This document shows, piece by piece, positions 36,863 through 46,597 of a DNA stretch of 64,000 bases. Every line of letters begins with the position of its first letter. Position 1 is the first letter of the stretch. Source of the DNA: Agrobacterium fabrum str. C58 (GTDB taxonomy: Bacteria > Pseudomonadota > Alphaproteobacteria > Rhizobiales > Rhizobiaceae); NCBI RefSeq assembly GCF_000092025.1, contig NC_003065.3:124001-188000 (forward strand), written 5' to 3'. The position numbers and the translations under genes are program-made. The notes under the pieces were generated by a model. The model was not told where the DNA came from and ran no database searches. It worked only from the letters and a program-made list of their open reading frames with translations.

Positions 36863-37878
36863 GTGCGCCTCTTCTTCAGGCCCGCGGGGTCACCAAGGTC
36901 TTTCGCCTGAAATCCGGGCTTTTCGTAAAGCCATCGGTACATGTGGCGGTTAATTCAATTGATCTCGAACTTGCGCCGCGTGAGCGGGTAGGTGTCGTCG
37001 GTGAATCTGGAAGCGGGAAATCGACACTCGGTAGACTTCTGCTCGGCTTGACCTCCACCACCGAGGGAGAGGTCTTGTTCGAAGGACTCGCGCACACAGA
37101 TCGTAGCGCGCGAGACTGGTCGACGTTCCGAAAGGAGACCTCCCTGGTTCAGCAAAACCCGCTGTCCGCCCTTAATCCACAAATGACGATCGGCGAGCAA
37201 ATCGCTGAAGCCGTCTGGGTTCACCGGGTTGCCAACCGCGCGGGCGCGCGTGATCGGGCGGCAACCATGCTGGACCGGGTCGGCCTCTCGAGCGCGATGA
37301 TGAACCGCTATCCACATCAGATGTCGGGAGGGCAGCGACAAAGAGTTGTTATTGCCCGAGCTTTGATCCTCGACCCCAAATTGGTCGTATTCGATGAGGC
37401 GGTATCTGCGCTCGACGTTTCTGTGCAAGCCCAGGTCGTTGCGTTGCTTCGGCAGCTCTGGCAGGAGCTTGATCTGGCGTATGTGTTCATCACCCACGAC
37501 CTGCGCATCGTTCGCCATCTCGTTGATCGTATTGTCGTGATGTATCTTGGCCGCGTCGTCGAAACCGGCGATATCAAATCTGTCTATGCGTGGCCACGCC
37601 ATCCCTATACCCGCGCATTGCTTGCCTCCGTCCCCACTATGGACCCGACGGTCCGCAATATTGAACCACCGATCAAGGGGGAACTCGACGCTGGCAAGGT
37701 AATGACTGGCTGTGCCTTCCGGTCACGCTGTCCTTTTGCAATCGAAAGATGTGCGAAAGAAACGCCGCTGCTTCGGCCTGCGGGCGGGCAACTGGCAGCG
37801 TGCCATAGAGCGGAAGAGTTTCCGAGATCTATAGTCGCGCAGACTGATCCGGCGCAGATGATGGAGGTGGCGCGATGA
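36859..37878 (+). CDS. accC: AccC, ABC transporter ATPase, 339 aa
   Basis: The second oligopeptide-type ATPase (OppF-like): Walker A GESGSGKS, signature 'MSGGQRQRVVIARAL', Walker B 'LVVFDEAVSALD' and the C-terminal oligo_HPY motif ('FRSRCPFAIERC'). Together with AccB it should form the heterodimeric motor for agrocinopine uptake. It overlaps accB and accD by four bases each (ATGA), indicating tight coupling. Confidence 0.95.
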   Translation: MSAPLLQARGVTKVFRLKSGLFVKPSVHVAVNSIDLELAPRERVGVVGESGSGKSTLGRLLLGLTSTTEGEVLFEGLAHTDRSARDWSTFRKETSLVQQNPLSALNPQMTIGEQIAEAVWVHRVANRAGARDRAATMLDRVGLSSAMMNRYPHQMSGGQRQRVVIARALILDPKLVVFDEAVSALDVSVQAQVVALLRQLWQELDLAYVFITHDLRIVRHLVDRIVVMYLGRVVETGDIKSVYAWPRHPYTRALLASVPTMDPTVRNIEPPIKGELDAGKVMTGCAFRSRCPFAIERCAKETPLLRPAGGQLAACHRAEEFPRSIVAQTDPAQMMEVAR

Positions 37879-38801
37879 TTAGTTTCATCCTTGCACGCCT
37901 CGTTCGAGCGATCATTGTCATGATGCTGACCGTGACGTTTGTCTTCATCATTCTCAGGTTGGGTGGAGATCCAGCTCGGGCCATGTTGGGCGAGAACGCG
38001 ACGCCAGAGGCGCTGGCAGCATTCCGAACAGCATGGGGCCTGGACAGATCCATTCCTGAACAGTTCCTGATCTATCTCGCCAGCGCGCTCAGAGGCGACT
38101 TCGGGGTATCGGCAGCCGACGGTCGTGAGGTATTCACCGTCATCTCCGAACGTATACCCAAGACATTGACGCTGACGATCTCAGCATTCGTGCTAAGCAT
38201 ACTCGTCGGTATCCCCGCGGGAATCATCGCAGCAGTCCGCCGCGACAGTGCCGCCGACAAATCCGTCATGGCAGGCGCTGTTCTCGGCTATAGCGTACCA
38301 AATTTCTTGCTCGGACTGACGCTCATCTTCGTGTTTGCCGTCTGGTTTCGTGTGCTGCCGAGCTCGGGAAGTTCCACCTGGCAGCATGCGATCCTGCCCG
38401 TTGCGACATTCGGTCTTGTCAATGCGGCTGCGATTGCGCGCTTCGCGCGTTCCGCGCTGATCGAAGTTCTGGAACAGCCCTATATCGCAGCGGCTCGCGC
38501 CGATGGTATTCCCAAGTGGGAAGTGGTTATCCGCCACGCGCTCCCGAACGCGGCGATCCCGATGGTGACCATGCTGGGTTTCGTTGCAGCTGGCTTGCTG
38601 GGGGGGTCGGCTATCGTAGAGACCGTATTCGCCTGGCCCGGGCTTGGTAGCGGTTTTGTTCGAGCAATCACGCTCAGCGATCTCAATGTCGTTCAGGCAA
38701 TGATCCTTCTCTTCACGGCGTTCATGGTCACGATCAACTTGATCGTCGATGTTCTCTATGCGGTGCTGAACCCGAAAATCAGGCTTCAAAAAAATGGCTA
38801 A
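37875..38801 (+). CDS. accD: AccD, ABC transporter permease, 308 aa
   Basis: A DppB/OppB-type inner-membrane permease with about six helices, the N-terminal 'FILARLVRAIIVMMLTVTF' anchor and the EAA-like loop 'YIAAARADGIPKWEVVIRHA' that docks the ATPases. It overlaps accC by four bases and accE by eight, so the permeases are coupled. Confidence 0.95.
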   Translation: MISFILARLVRAIIVMMLTVTFVFIILRLGGDPARAMLGENATPEALAAFRTAWGLDRSIPEQFLIYLASALRGDFGVSAADGREVFTVISERIPKTLTLTISAFVLSILVGIPAGIIAAVRRDSAADKSVMAGAVLGYSVPNFLLGLTLIFVFAVWFRVLPSSGSSTWQHAILPVATFGLVNAAAIARFARSALIEVLEQPYIAAARADGIPKWEVVIRHALPNAAIPMVTMLGFVAAGLLGGSAIVETVFAWPGLGSGFVRAITLSDLNVVQAMILLFTAFMVTINLIVDVLYAVLNPKIRLQKNG

Positions 38802-39654
38802 TACGACACTCTCATTACCAAAGCGGCAATTCCTGAAATCTGCCCGCCGCATTCCGATCAGTATCTGGCTATGCCTGATCTGGATTGCGGTTGTCGTCTT
38901 CGTGGACATCACGGCGCAATGGTTGGCACCGTTCGACTATCTGCAGCAGTCACCTCTGGCGCGATTTGCGCCGCCGGGTGCGCCGGGACATTTGCTGGGA
39001 ACTGATTATCTCGGTCGTGACGTGCTCAGCAACATTCTGGTCGCTACCCAGACGTCTTTGATGATCGCTCTTGTCGGTTCTCTCATCTGCGCGTTCATCG
39101 GGACGACCCTCGGATTTCTTGCGGCACATTTCGGTGGCTGGGTCGACAATCTCATTATGGGCTTCGCAGACGCGAAGGCTTCCGTGCCCTTTATAATCTT
39201 CGCGCTTGGTGTCCTGGCGTTTCTCGGGTCAAGCCCGCTGATACTTCTTATGCTCGTTGGTGTCGCATCATTCGAGCGTTATGCGCGGCTGACGCGTGGC
39301 CTCGTCTTGAGTGCGAACCAGGAGGGATATGCGGAGGCGGCGCGCATCGTCGGCGTACCATCGCTTCGGATCTATGTGCGCCACGTCCTTCCAAACATTG
39401 CTGGTCCGCTCATCGTTCAAATCACCCTGAATTTCCCGGATATCATCCTGCTCGAAAGCGGATTGAGCTTCCTTGGGCTTGGGATCCAACCGCCGGAAAC
39501 GAGCCTTGGGCTGATGGTCGCAGACGGCAGAAACTATATCGCGATTGCCTGGTGGCTCATCGCGTTGCCCGGCGTTGTTATTGTTCTCACCACCCTGTCC
39601 ATCAGCCTGCTCGGCGACTACTTGCGCGATCGCTTCGACGCGCGCCTGCGATAA
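38794..39654 (+). CDS. accE: AccE, ABC transporter permease, 286 aa
   Basis: A DppC/OppC-type permease: N-terminal helix, then 'HLLGTDYLGRDVLSNIL' (the family hallmark) and the EAA loop 'YAEAARIVGVPSLRIYVRHV'. It pairs with AccD to form the channel for agrocinopines. It starts eight bases inside accD. Confidence 0.95.
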   Translation: MANTTLSLPKRQFLKSARRIPISIWLCLIWIAVVVFVDITAQWLAPFDYLQQSPLARFAPPGAPGHLLGTDYLGRDVLSNILVATQTSLMIALVGSLICAFIGTTLGFLAAHFGGWVDNLIMGFADAKASVPFIIFALGVLAFLGSSPLILLMLVGVASFERYARLTRGLVLSANQEGYAEAARIVGVPSLRIYVRHVLPNIAGPLIVQITLNFPDIILLESGLSFLGLGIQPPETSLGLMVADGRNYIAIAWWLIALPGVVIVLTTLSISLLGDYLRDRFDARLR

Positions 39655-39663
39655 ACGAAAGGA

Positions 39664-40470
39664 ATGAAAATGAACCCTCTCAGAATGACACCGGAGACGA
39701 TCCGCTTGGGCGGCCATCGCGGCCACAGCGCCGGCGCGCCCGAAAACACGCTCGCGGCGTTTCGGAAGGCGTTTGAATTCGGCGGACGTAACGTCACATG
39801 CGAAACCGATCTCGGAATTACCCGCGATGGAGAACTTGTGCTGATTCACGACAAGACCGTCGACCGCACAACAGACGGTCACGGCATCGTTCACGACATG
39901 ACCTATTCGGAGTTGTCGAAACTCGACGCAGGGAGTTGGTTCAGTTCGGAGTTTGTCGGAGAGCGTGTGCCGCTACTTAAGGACGCGCTTCAGCTCGCCC
40001 GTGAGCTTGGCATTATCTATCAGCTTGAACTGAAGATCTACGACGCGAACGACGTCTTCTTCCCAAAGTTGAGGACGCTCATCGATGAATTGGGCTGTGC
40101 GGATCTCCTCCAGTTCTCTTCCTTCGACTACGTTCAGCTGAAGGCCGTCAAGGAAGCAATTCCCGAGGTACCGACCGTTGGCCTGATGCATTCGCGCCTC
40201 ATCGATCCAGCCGCCCTTGCCCGTCAGGCCAATCTCGATGCCATGAACATCGAGATCTACCATTTCGCCAGCGGTGAAGCCCGCCAACTCCACAACGAGG
40301 GATTTGCCGCTTTTTGCTACCTACCGACGGGGTACCATGAAAAACTCGCGCAGTACGGCGTGGACGTGGAAACGCAGCTCGTTCAGTGGGTTCGTGAAGG
40401 TCAGTTGGATCAGTTGCTCGGAGACGACGTCGCACAGGTCGCCAGGCTCAAGGACCGTGCAAATGGCTGA
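39664..40470 (+). CDS. accF: AccF, agrocinopine phosphodiesterase, 268 aa
   Basis: A glycerophosphodiester-phosphodiesterase-fold enzyme: 'GGHRGHSAGAPENTLAAF' (His-Arg...Pro-Glu-Asn-Thr), 'CETDLGITRDGELVLIHD' and 'DRTTDGHG' carry the metal and catalytic positions. AccF hydrolyses the phosphodiester of agrocinopine A, releasing sucrose and arabinose-2-phosphate (known for pTiC58). ATG 39664 or 39670 follows AAAGGA. It overlaps accG by eight bases. Confidence 0.93.
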   Translation: MKMNPLRMTPETIRLGGHRGHSAGAPENTLAAFRKAFEFGGRNVTCETDLGITRDGELVLIHDKTVDRTTDGHGIVHDMTYSELSKLDAGSWFSSEFVGERVPLLKDALQLARELGIIYQLELKIYDANDVFFPKLRTLIDELGCADLLQFSSFDYVQLKAVKEAIPEVPTVGLMHSRLIDPAALARQANLDAMNIEIYHFASGEARQLHNEGFAAFCYLPTGYHEKLAQYGVDVETQLVQWVREGQLDQLLGDDVAQVARLKDRANG

Positions 40471-41281
40471 TCGGGACACATCGACCTCTCACGCAGGAGA
40501 AACAGCTTCGATTGTGGAAGAGATCGCGCGCAAGGCAGGCGACCTTGCCCTCGCTCATTTCCGCTCCCTATCGAGCCTGTCGGTCGAGACCAAGGGACAT
40601 CTCGATCTTGTGACGAAGGCGGACAAGGAGGTCGAAACATTTCTTATCGCGCAGTTGCGGGAGGCGTTTCCCGCAGACGGCATATTTGGAGAAGAAGGGG
40701 GCGAAATCAAAGGGCGTTCAGGTCGTATCTGGGTGATCGATCCGATTGATGGAACATTCAATTTCGTCCGCGGCGGTCAGAACTGGGCAATTTCCATCGG
40801 TCTCTATGAAAACAAGCGTCCTACATTCGGGGTTATCTTCGCTCCAGTCCGAAACCTGATGTTTGTTGGAGGGAAAACGGTGGAGACGAAGCTCAACGGC
40901 ATGGCGGTCAAGCCACTTCCGCCGCTCGATATGTCGCGTGCATCGACCGGGTTCAGCTACCATCCTTCGGCTTCGACAGCGGACAGGCTCGAAGTCATCC
41001 GTTATATCTCGGATGATCTCAATATCAGCTTCCGTTTCTGCGGCGCTGCGACACTCTCGATGGTCGAGGTGGCCATGGGCGAGACAGATGGCTACGTTTC
41101 ATTGGGAGACTCGACGTGGGACGTTATGGCAGCGTTGCCTATTTTGAGCAATCTGGGTGTTGCGGATACGATCGACTGGGACAGGACCGACTTGTCGGCC
41201 AAACTCCGGTTTGCTTGTGGCAGCCACGACTTCCTGGAGAAGGTGAAGCCGTTGCTCGATAAAGTGGCGCTGGCCGCATAA
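40463..41281 (+). CDS. accG: AccG, sugar-phosphate phosphatase of the inositol monophosphatase family, 272 aa
   Basis: The IMPase metal sites are visible: 'FGEEGGEI' (Glu), 'WVIDPIDGTFNFVRG' (DPxDGT motif) and 'STWDVMAALPIL' (WD motif). In pTiC58 AccG dephosphorylates arabinose-2-phosphate released by AccF. ATG 40463 is chosen because it is the first natural start with the family N-terminus and overlaps the accF stop. Its stop overlaps the next start (TAATG). Confidence 0.92.
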   Translation: MADRDTSTSHAGETASIVEEIARKAGDLALAHFRSLSSLSVETKGHLDLVTKADKEVETFLIAQLREAFPADGIFGEEGGEIKGRSGRIWVIDPIDGTFNFVRGGQNWAISIGLYENKRPTFGVIFAPVRNLMFVGGKTVETKLNGMAVKPLPPLDMSRASTGFSYHPSASTADRLEVIRYISDDLNISFRFCGAATLSMVEVAMGETDGYVSLGDSTWDVMAALPILSNLGVADTIDWDRTDLSAKLRFACGSHDFLEKVKPLLDKVALAA

Positions 41282-41739
41282 TGCGGCGCGCCTCTGACAA
41301 TAACGGTCACAGATCGCCACTGGTCGACGCGGACCAATGCGGCGCGATTTGCGTACGCTCGACAAGCCTTGTTAACAGCGAGATGGAAGCGCTTCTGATC
41401 ACCAGCCGCGAAACTGGCCGCTGGGTAATCCCCAAGGGCTGGTCGGAGGGCAGGAAAAAGCTTCATCGAGTCGCACGGGAGGAAGCTTGGGAAGAAGCCG
41501 GCGTGCGGGGAAGAGTCTGCAAAAACCCGTATGGTCACTACCGATATGACAAGAAGGTATCACATGACGAATTCATCCCTTGTCTGGTTCAGGTTCACCT
41601 GCTGACCGTATCGACCCTGAAGGATGATTTCCCCGAGAAAGGACAACGCCAGATCAGGTGGTTTTCTCCGGAGGAAGCTTCTGGATTGGTTATCGAGCCG
41701 GAGCTCAAACAACTGCTTTTAAAGCTGCGACAGCAGTGA
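41281..41739 (+). CDS. NUDIX hydrolase at the end of the acc operon, 152 aa
   Basis: 'WVIPKGWSEGRKKLHRVARE' and 'EAWEEAGV' form a NUDIX box whose REExxEE half is intact, while the first conserved Glu (G-x5-E) appears as Lys. This form is common in rhizobial NUDIX proteins resembling diphosphoinositol polyphosphate phosphatases. It starts on the accG stop (TAATG), so it is cotranslated with acc. A role in cleaning up sugar- or nucleotide-phosphates during opine use is inference. Confidence 0.85.
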   Translation: MRRASDNNGHRSPLVDADQCGAICVRSTSLVNSEMEALLITSRETGRWVIPKGWSEGRKKLHRVAREEAWEEAGVRGRVCKNPYGHYRYDKKVSHDEFIPCLVQVHLLTVSTLKDDFPEKGQRQIRWFSPEEASGLVIEPELKQLLLKLRQQ

Positions 41740-41759
41740 CCCACACAATTGAGGACGAC

Positions 41760-42743
41760 ATGGACATCGAACTTCTCAAGAAAACACCCGACCTAAGAGC
41801 CATAGCAGATATCCGGCTGGCGACCCTCGAGGACGGTCCGGCGCGTGGCCAACGGCTGTTGATCGCTCGAAATGCAACAGGAATTGCGTTCGAAGTGGCG
41901 TTGGATCGCGGCTTCGATATTTCCAGCCTTTCGTTTAGGGGGACCAATATTGGTTGGAACTCGCCGACTCAGATGCGTTTTCCAATGGTTGATCCAGGCT
42001 CCGAAGGCGGCTGGGCTTTCATGCGCAACTTCGATGGCTTCCTTGTGACATGCGGGCTCGACCACATCAGCCGTCCTCTGGAAGTTGATATTGCCCACTA
42101 TAATCATCCGCACCTGAAGACGAAAAGCATGCCTCAGCATGGCCGAATCTCGACCGAAAAAGCAAGATTGGTCGGATATGACGTGGACCCAGAATCCGGT
42201 GAGATCTTCTGTGAGGGGATCGTCAGGCAGGCAAGTGTCTTCGGCGAAAACCTGGAGCTGAGACGGAGGATCACTTTACCAGTCTTTGGTCAGGCGCTGC
42301 GGATTGACGACACAGTGACAAACCGGGGGTTTCGCCCGTCTGGACATGCAATAATCTATCACCTGAACTACGGCTATCCGTTTCTGGATCAGAACCTCGA
42401 GATCACGGGTCTTCCTGAGCTCCTTGCGGCAAAATTGGTCGTGGATCCACCTCGGCCAAGTGACGATTACGGCGAATACGTCGACTCGGTCGATAGCCTA
42501 GAGATTCCGGAAGCGGATCCGATCGTTGTCAGCAACCGTGAACTCGACATATCCGTCGGCCTGACGTTCACTCGCGACCAACTGAACAAGCTTGCTATCT
42601 GGAGAGCTTATCAGTCTGGAGTGTTTGCGCTCGGCGTCGAACCCCGCACCGACCTGGCACAGGACAGACCTTTGCTTCTGCCTGGCGAAAGCTGCAAGAA
42701 CTCGTTGCAAGTTGAACTGACCGATTGCTGTTGTTCCAACTAA
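41760..42743 (+). CDS. DUF4432 aldose-1-epimerase-like protein, 327 aa
   Basis: The product ([20 protein letters not shown]) has the galactose-mutarotase beta-sandwich pattern of the DUF4432 family: '[19 protein letters not shown]' near the start and '[20 protein letters not shown]' with a central 'YHLNYGYPF'. Such proteins usually sit in sugar catabolic operons. GAGG precedes ATG 41760, only 20 bases after the NUDIX stop. Processing of the L-arabinose or other sugar released from agrocinopines is a reasonable guess, not shown by sequence. Confidence 0.8.
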   Translation: MDIELLKKTPDLRAIADIRLATLEDGPARGQRLLIARNATGIAFEVALDRGFDISSLSFRGTNIGWNSPTQMRFPMVDPGSEGGWAFMRNFDGFLVTCGLDHISRPLEVDIAHYNHPHLKTKSMPQHGRISTEKARLVGYDVDPESGEIFCEGIVRQASVFGENLELRRRITLPVFGQALRIDDTVTNRGFRPSGHAIIYHLNYGYPFLDQNLEITGLPELLAAKLVVDPPRPSDDYGEYVDSVDSLEIPEADPIVVSNRELDISVGLTFTRDQLNKLAIWRAYQSGVFALGVEPRTDLAQDRPLLLPGESCKNSLQVELTDCCCSN

Positions 42744-42777
42744 AGGAGCTGGTAGGGCCTCAAACGGGGGACAGGAA

Positions 42778-42873
42778 ATGAAACGCGTCATGATCGTCGG
42801 TTGCCCAGGTGCTGGAAAATCCACGCTTGCGAAGCAACTCGCCAAGATCACCGATCTTCCTCTCGTACAGTAG
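42778..42873 (+). pseudogene. 5' fragment of a P-loop nucleotide kinase cut off by an IS21 remnant
   Basis: ATG 42778 follows GGGGGACAGG and reads '[20 protein letters not shown]' with Walker A GCPGAGKS, like the N-terminus of FlaR/topology-modulation-type kinases (normally ~170 aa). After 31 codons the frame meets a stop exactly where IS21-derived sequence begins (about 42870). The rest of the gene is missing. It would have been the last gene of the acc transcript. Confidence 0.7.
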
Positions 42874-43406
42874 CTCGACGCGCCGAGCACGCCGAGGAAC
42901 AGTTCCGCCTCGCGGATCTCACCGGTCTTGCGATCGACAATCGGCACCTTCTTGCCGGAATAATCAACGAAGACTTTGTCGCCGGCGATGTGTTCCTGGC
43001 GCATCGTCGGTGACAGGCGCTTCTCAAAGCCGCGGAACAGCTCGCAAAAACGGCTATATCCATACCCATCCGGATGGGCGCTGCGGTATTCCTCCCAAAG
43101 AATCAGCAGCGTCACGCCTGGCTTCTTCAGCTCGATTGAAAGCGGTCCCCAGTCGGGCTCTTGGCGCAGTCGCTGGCCCCGCTTGACGCCGGGGTGAACG
43201 AAGAGCTTGGCCTCGAGAACATCGTCTGTCAGGCCGCTGGCGAGGGCCCAACTCAGCCCTGCCATCGCAGCCCGCTTCAAGTTGTCCTGCACGGTGCTGC
43301 GAGCAATGCCAAGCATTACAGCGATCTCGCGGCTACTCGTTCCGCTACCCGCAAGCCGCAGCATTTGTCGTATGTGTCGCATGGTCAGCTTTCTTTTTGC
43401 AGGCAT
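42874..43406 (-). pseudogene. istA: istA transposase, N-terminal fragment
   Basis: The N-terminus MPAKRKLTMRHIRQMLRLA and the helix-turn-helix 'SSREIAVMLGIARSTVQDNL' match IstA of IS21-like elements, and 'FVDYSGKKVPIVDRKTGEIR' starts the DDE catalytic core (first Asp). The frame then runs into antisense kinase sequence, so the second Asp and the Glu are lost. Full IstA is around 500 residues. Confidence 0.8.
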
Positions 43407-43571
43407 TAAATTCCCCTCGTGGATATCGAGGGGACACATGCCAATGTTGCTGACCCAGGGGAACTTGAGTGCCGGAAACTGACCGGTTATTGATAGGAAT
43501 GGTGGCCGGCTTCAGATCGGAACGGTGGCCGGTCAATGATTGGAATGGCGGCCGGGTTCAGAGTGGAATTC
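42874..43571 (-). mobile_element. IS21-family remnant (istA 5' part and one end)
   Basis: It contains the first ~178 codons of istA (start 43406) and, to the right at about 43463-43571, the reiterated GGTGGCCGG-type terminal repeats of IS21 elements ending near 43571. IstB and the rest of istA are absent; the left boundary is internal, joined directly to the broken kinase gene. It is therefore a deletion derivative and not an active element. Confidence 0.75.
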
Positions 43572-43882
43572 GCACATCTAACTTTTGTGCTTAAAATGGA
43601 CAATGCCTTTGCGGCAAACTTAGGCGCAATCCCTACAGCTTTCCACCAATTCCGCGACGGACAAAGTTGGTCGACGGTAGCCTGCGGCCTGTGCGACGAG
43701 CGCCTCAAGCACCAAAGCCGGAAATATAATTTCGACCATATTACAGATGAAACGAGATTCAAATTTGTCGACATATCTTTTGTTGCTACGTTAAACCGAA
43801 GGCTTATTATTGAAGCTAAGGCTTTGAATTCCCATACGGTTTACGTCGATTCTGGTATCGACTTCGATGAAAGTATGTAAAA
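43572..43882 (+). other. Interval between the IS21 remnant and virH1; nothing firm
   Basis: The segment is AT-richer than the acc side and marks the entry to the vir region. An open frame exists but has poor codon bias and no ribosome site. A virH promoter must be here, yet I find no convincing vir box. Confidence 0.4.
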
Positions 43883-45142
43883 ATGATCACGAGCAGCATT
43901 TCTGGGACCGACCAGCAGTTTCAAAACGCCACGCAGCCAAAAGAGCTCGATCCTGATGCTGTTCCTGTAAGCAGGCTTGATTCTGAAGGCCATGAAATTT
44001 TTGCTGAATGGCGACCTAAGCGCCCGTTCCTTCGGAGGGAGGACGGCGTCTTTTTGGTTCTCCGCGCGGATGATATCTTTCTGCTGGGCACCGATCCTCG
44101 TACGAGGCAAATAGAAACAGAACTCATGTTAAATCGAGGCGTAACCCGCGGCGCCGTTTTCGACTTAATCCGCTACAGCATGCTCTTTTCAAACGGCGAG
44201 GTCCATGTGAAACGGCGCTCAGCCTTTGCGAAGACCTTTGCATTCCGGATGATCGACGCGCTACGCCCGGAGATCACGAAGTTAACGGAGCATTTGTGGG
44301 ACGATGTACCGAGAGTTGACGATTTTGACTTTGCTGAAATGTACGCGTCGAAATTGCCTGCGCTAACGATTGCCAGTGTACTTGGTTTGCCATTTGGGGA
44401 TGCACCTTTCTTCACACGACTTGTTTACAACGTTTCGCGCTGCTTAAGTCCTTCGTGGGGAGAAGACGATTTTCCGGAGATTGAGGCTTCTGCCGTCGAG
44501 CTCCAGGATTATGTCCGGGCAGTGGTAGCGGATCGCAGCCGACGTATAAGCGATGACTTCCTCTCTTGCTACTTGAAAGCGGTGCGGGAAGAAGGAACGC
44601 TTTCACCCATCGAGGAGATCATGCAATTGGTGTTTCTCATACTCGCCGGAAGCGATGCAACTCGTAACGCGATGGTGATGCTGCCGACTCTTTTGCTGCA
44701 AAATCCTGTTGTCTGGTCCTCTCTATGCCACGATCAATCCGGCGTCGCGGCCGCAGTGGAGGAAGGGCTTCGCTTCGAGCCATCAGTTGGGTCTTTCCCG
44801 CGGTTGGCGCTCGAAGATATTGATCTGGATGGGTACGTATTGCCAAAGGGAAGTTTCCTAGCCCTAAGCATCATGTCCGGCCTGCGGGACGAGAGACACT
44901 ACGAGCATCCTCAGCTTTTTGACATAAAACGCAAACAAATGCGCAGGCACCTCGGATTTGGCGCGGGTGTGCATCGGTGCCTCGGCGAAGCTCTGGCGCG
45001 GATTGAATTGCAAGAAGGACTTAGAACACTTCTGCGCCGCGCGCCGAGCCTTAGGGTGACAGGCGACTGGCCACGGATGATAGGTCACGGGGGTGCACGG
45101 CGCGCCACGGGGATGACAGTCAATCTGGGCGTCGATCGGTGA
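43883..45142 (+). CDS. virH1: VirH1, cytochrome P450, 419 aa
   Basis: The heme-binding loop 'FGAGVHRCLGEALARIELQ' (Cys ligand), the I-helix 'ILAGSDATRNAM' and the K-helix 'EEGLRFEP' mark a soluble bacterial P450. It matches VirH1 (PinF1) of Ti plasmids, plant-phenolic-inducible. Its substrate is not firmly known. It is followed by virH2 after 76 bases on the same strand, so the two probably form one operon. ATG 43883 has a weak upstream ribosome site. Confidence 0.9.
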   Translation: MITSSISGTDQQFQNATQPKELDPDAVPVSRLDSEGHEIFAEWRPKRPFLRREDGVFLVLRADDIFLLGTDPRTRQIETELMLNRGVTRGAVFDLIRYSMLFSNGEVHVKRRSAFAKTFAFRMIDALRPEITKLTEHLWDDVPRVDDFDFAEMYASKLPALTIASVLGLPFGDAPFFTRLVYNVSRCLSPSWGEDDFPEIEASAVELQDYVRAVVADRSRRISDDFLSCYLKAVREEGTLSPIEEIMQLVFLILAGSDATRNAMVMLPTLLLQNPVVWSSLCHDQSGVAAAVEEGLRFEPSVGSFPRLALEDIDLDGYVLPKGSFLALSIMSGLRDERHYEHPQLFDIKRKQMRRHLGFGAGVHRCLGEALARIELQEGLRTLLRRAPSLRVTGDWPRMIGHGGARRATGMTVNLGVDR

Positions 45143-45218
45143 GGTCACCGTTCCGTTCGGTTGACGGAGATGAGGTTGAGTATCACAGCCAGGATTAAAT
45201 GAACCGGGAGAACTCCCA

Positions 45219-46394
45219 ATGCAATTGGCACCAGTGGATCGCGTAACCACAATCGACGACCTTACACTTGATCCCTATCCGATTTATCGCCGAATGCGCG
45301 CGCAGACCCCGGTGGTGCGGGTCGCCTCAGTGATGCGAACGTTTCTGACCAAGGCCTCCGATACGAAGATGGTGAAGGATCAGCCCAGGCGCTTCAGTTC
45401 GGATGACCCCAACACGCCAATGAAGCCGGCCTTCCAGGCCCATACTCTAATGCGCAAGGACGGCGCGGAACACGCCCGCGAAAGAATGGCCATGGCTAAG
45501 GCCTTTGCTCCCAAAACGACCGCGGAGCATTGGGCGGCGATCTATCGGGACATTGTAAACGAGTATCTTGATCGCCTTTCCCGCGGCAGCACAGTAGATC
45601 TGTTCGCGGAGATCTGCGGCCCGGTGGCTGCCCGTATCCTGGCTCATATCCTTGGAATTAGCGAAGCATCCGACGCAGAAATGATACGTTGGTCGCAGCG
45701 GCTAATTGAAGGGGCGGGCAACTTCGGATGGCGGCCTGAGCCTTTCGAGCGGGCAAACGAAGCCAATGCGGAGATGAACCGGCTCTTCGACAACTTGGTC
45801 GAAAAGCACCGGGCGGAACCGAACCCCTCGGCTTTCGCGATCATGGTGACCGCGTCTGATCCCATACCCATGAGCCAGATTTACGCCAACATCAAAATCG
45901 CCGTCGGCGGAGGCATCAACGAGCCTCGCGACGCTCTTGGCACGATCATCTATGGATTGCTGACCAATCCGGAGCAGTTCGAGGAGGTTAAGAGGCAGCA
46001 GTGCTGGGGGCAAGTCTTCGAGGAGGGCGTGCGCTGGGTTGCTCCGATCCAGGCGAGTTCGCGCCTCGTCCTGGAGGACACGGAAATTCGCGGTTTTCTT
46101 GTCCCGAAGGGCGATACCGTGATGACCATCCAAGCCTCTGCCAATCGTGATGAAGATGTCTTTGACGACGGAGAGCGCTTCAATGTCTTCCGCCAGAATA
46201 ATGCGCACCAGTCCTTCGGCTCGGGGCCGCATCACTGTGCCGGTGCGCAAATCTCGCGTCAAACCGTCGGGGCGATCATGTTGCCTACGCTGTTTGAACG
46301 TTTTCCGAACATGACGCTGACTAACCCGGACGCGGTGCAATGGCGCGGCTTCGGCTTCCGCGGACCGATTAGTCTACCGGTTACGCTTATATAA
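45219..46394 (+). CDS. virH2: VirH2, cytochrome P450, 391 aa
   Basis: The heme loop 'FGSGPHHCAGAQISRQ' contains the Cys ligand; the I-helix region 'IAVGGGINEPRDALGTI' and the K-helix 'EEGVRWV' complete the fold. VirH2 (PinF2) O-demethylates phenolics such as ferulate, detoxifying vir inducers and tempering their signal (established). ATG 45219 follows GGGAGAACTCCC. It is second gene of the virH operon. Confidence 0.92.
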   Translation: MQLAPVDRVTTIDDLTLDPYPIYRRMRAQTPVVRVASVMRTFLTKASDTKMVKDQPRRFSSDDPNTPMKPAFQAHTLMRKDGAEHARERMAMAKAFAPKTTAEHWAAIYRDIVNEYLDRLSRGSTVDLFAEICGPVAARILAHILGISEASDAEMIRWSQRLIEGAGNFGWRPEPFERANEANAEMNRLFDNLVEKHRAEPNPSAFAIMVTASDPIPMSQIYANIKIAVGGGINEPRDALGTIIYGLLTNPEQFEEVKRQQCWGQVFEEGVRWVAPIQASSRLVLEDTEIRGFLVPKGDTVMTIQASANRDEDVFDDGERFNVFRQNNAHQSFGSGPHHCAGAQISRQTVGAIMLPTLFERFPNMTLTNPDAVQWRGFGFRGPISLPVTLI

Positions 46395-46597
46395 TCGTAA
46401 CCACTGTCGCTTGGCATTAAGCCGTAGAAAGGGATCAGAACAAGATTAGTGCGAAATCGTACGTTTGGCCGGGAAAGTGATGATCGAGATGGATATCCGT
46501 TCCCAAAACTGAGTCTTAAATAGCATTTCACCCTAAAACTTCTTATTCAGCACAGGCCGCAAACTACGGGAAATATGCACGAATTCGGTTAGACCAG

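Noticed and set aside
43741..43790. CAAATTTG site as a vir box for virH1
   Set aside because: The core has one base too many to fit CAWWTG and matches the consensus poorly on either strand.
43536..43880. Rightward 114-codon frame before virH1
   Set aside because: It crosses from the IS21 terminal repeats into AT-rich sequence, has no ribosome site and poor codon bias.
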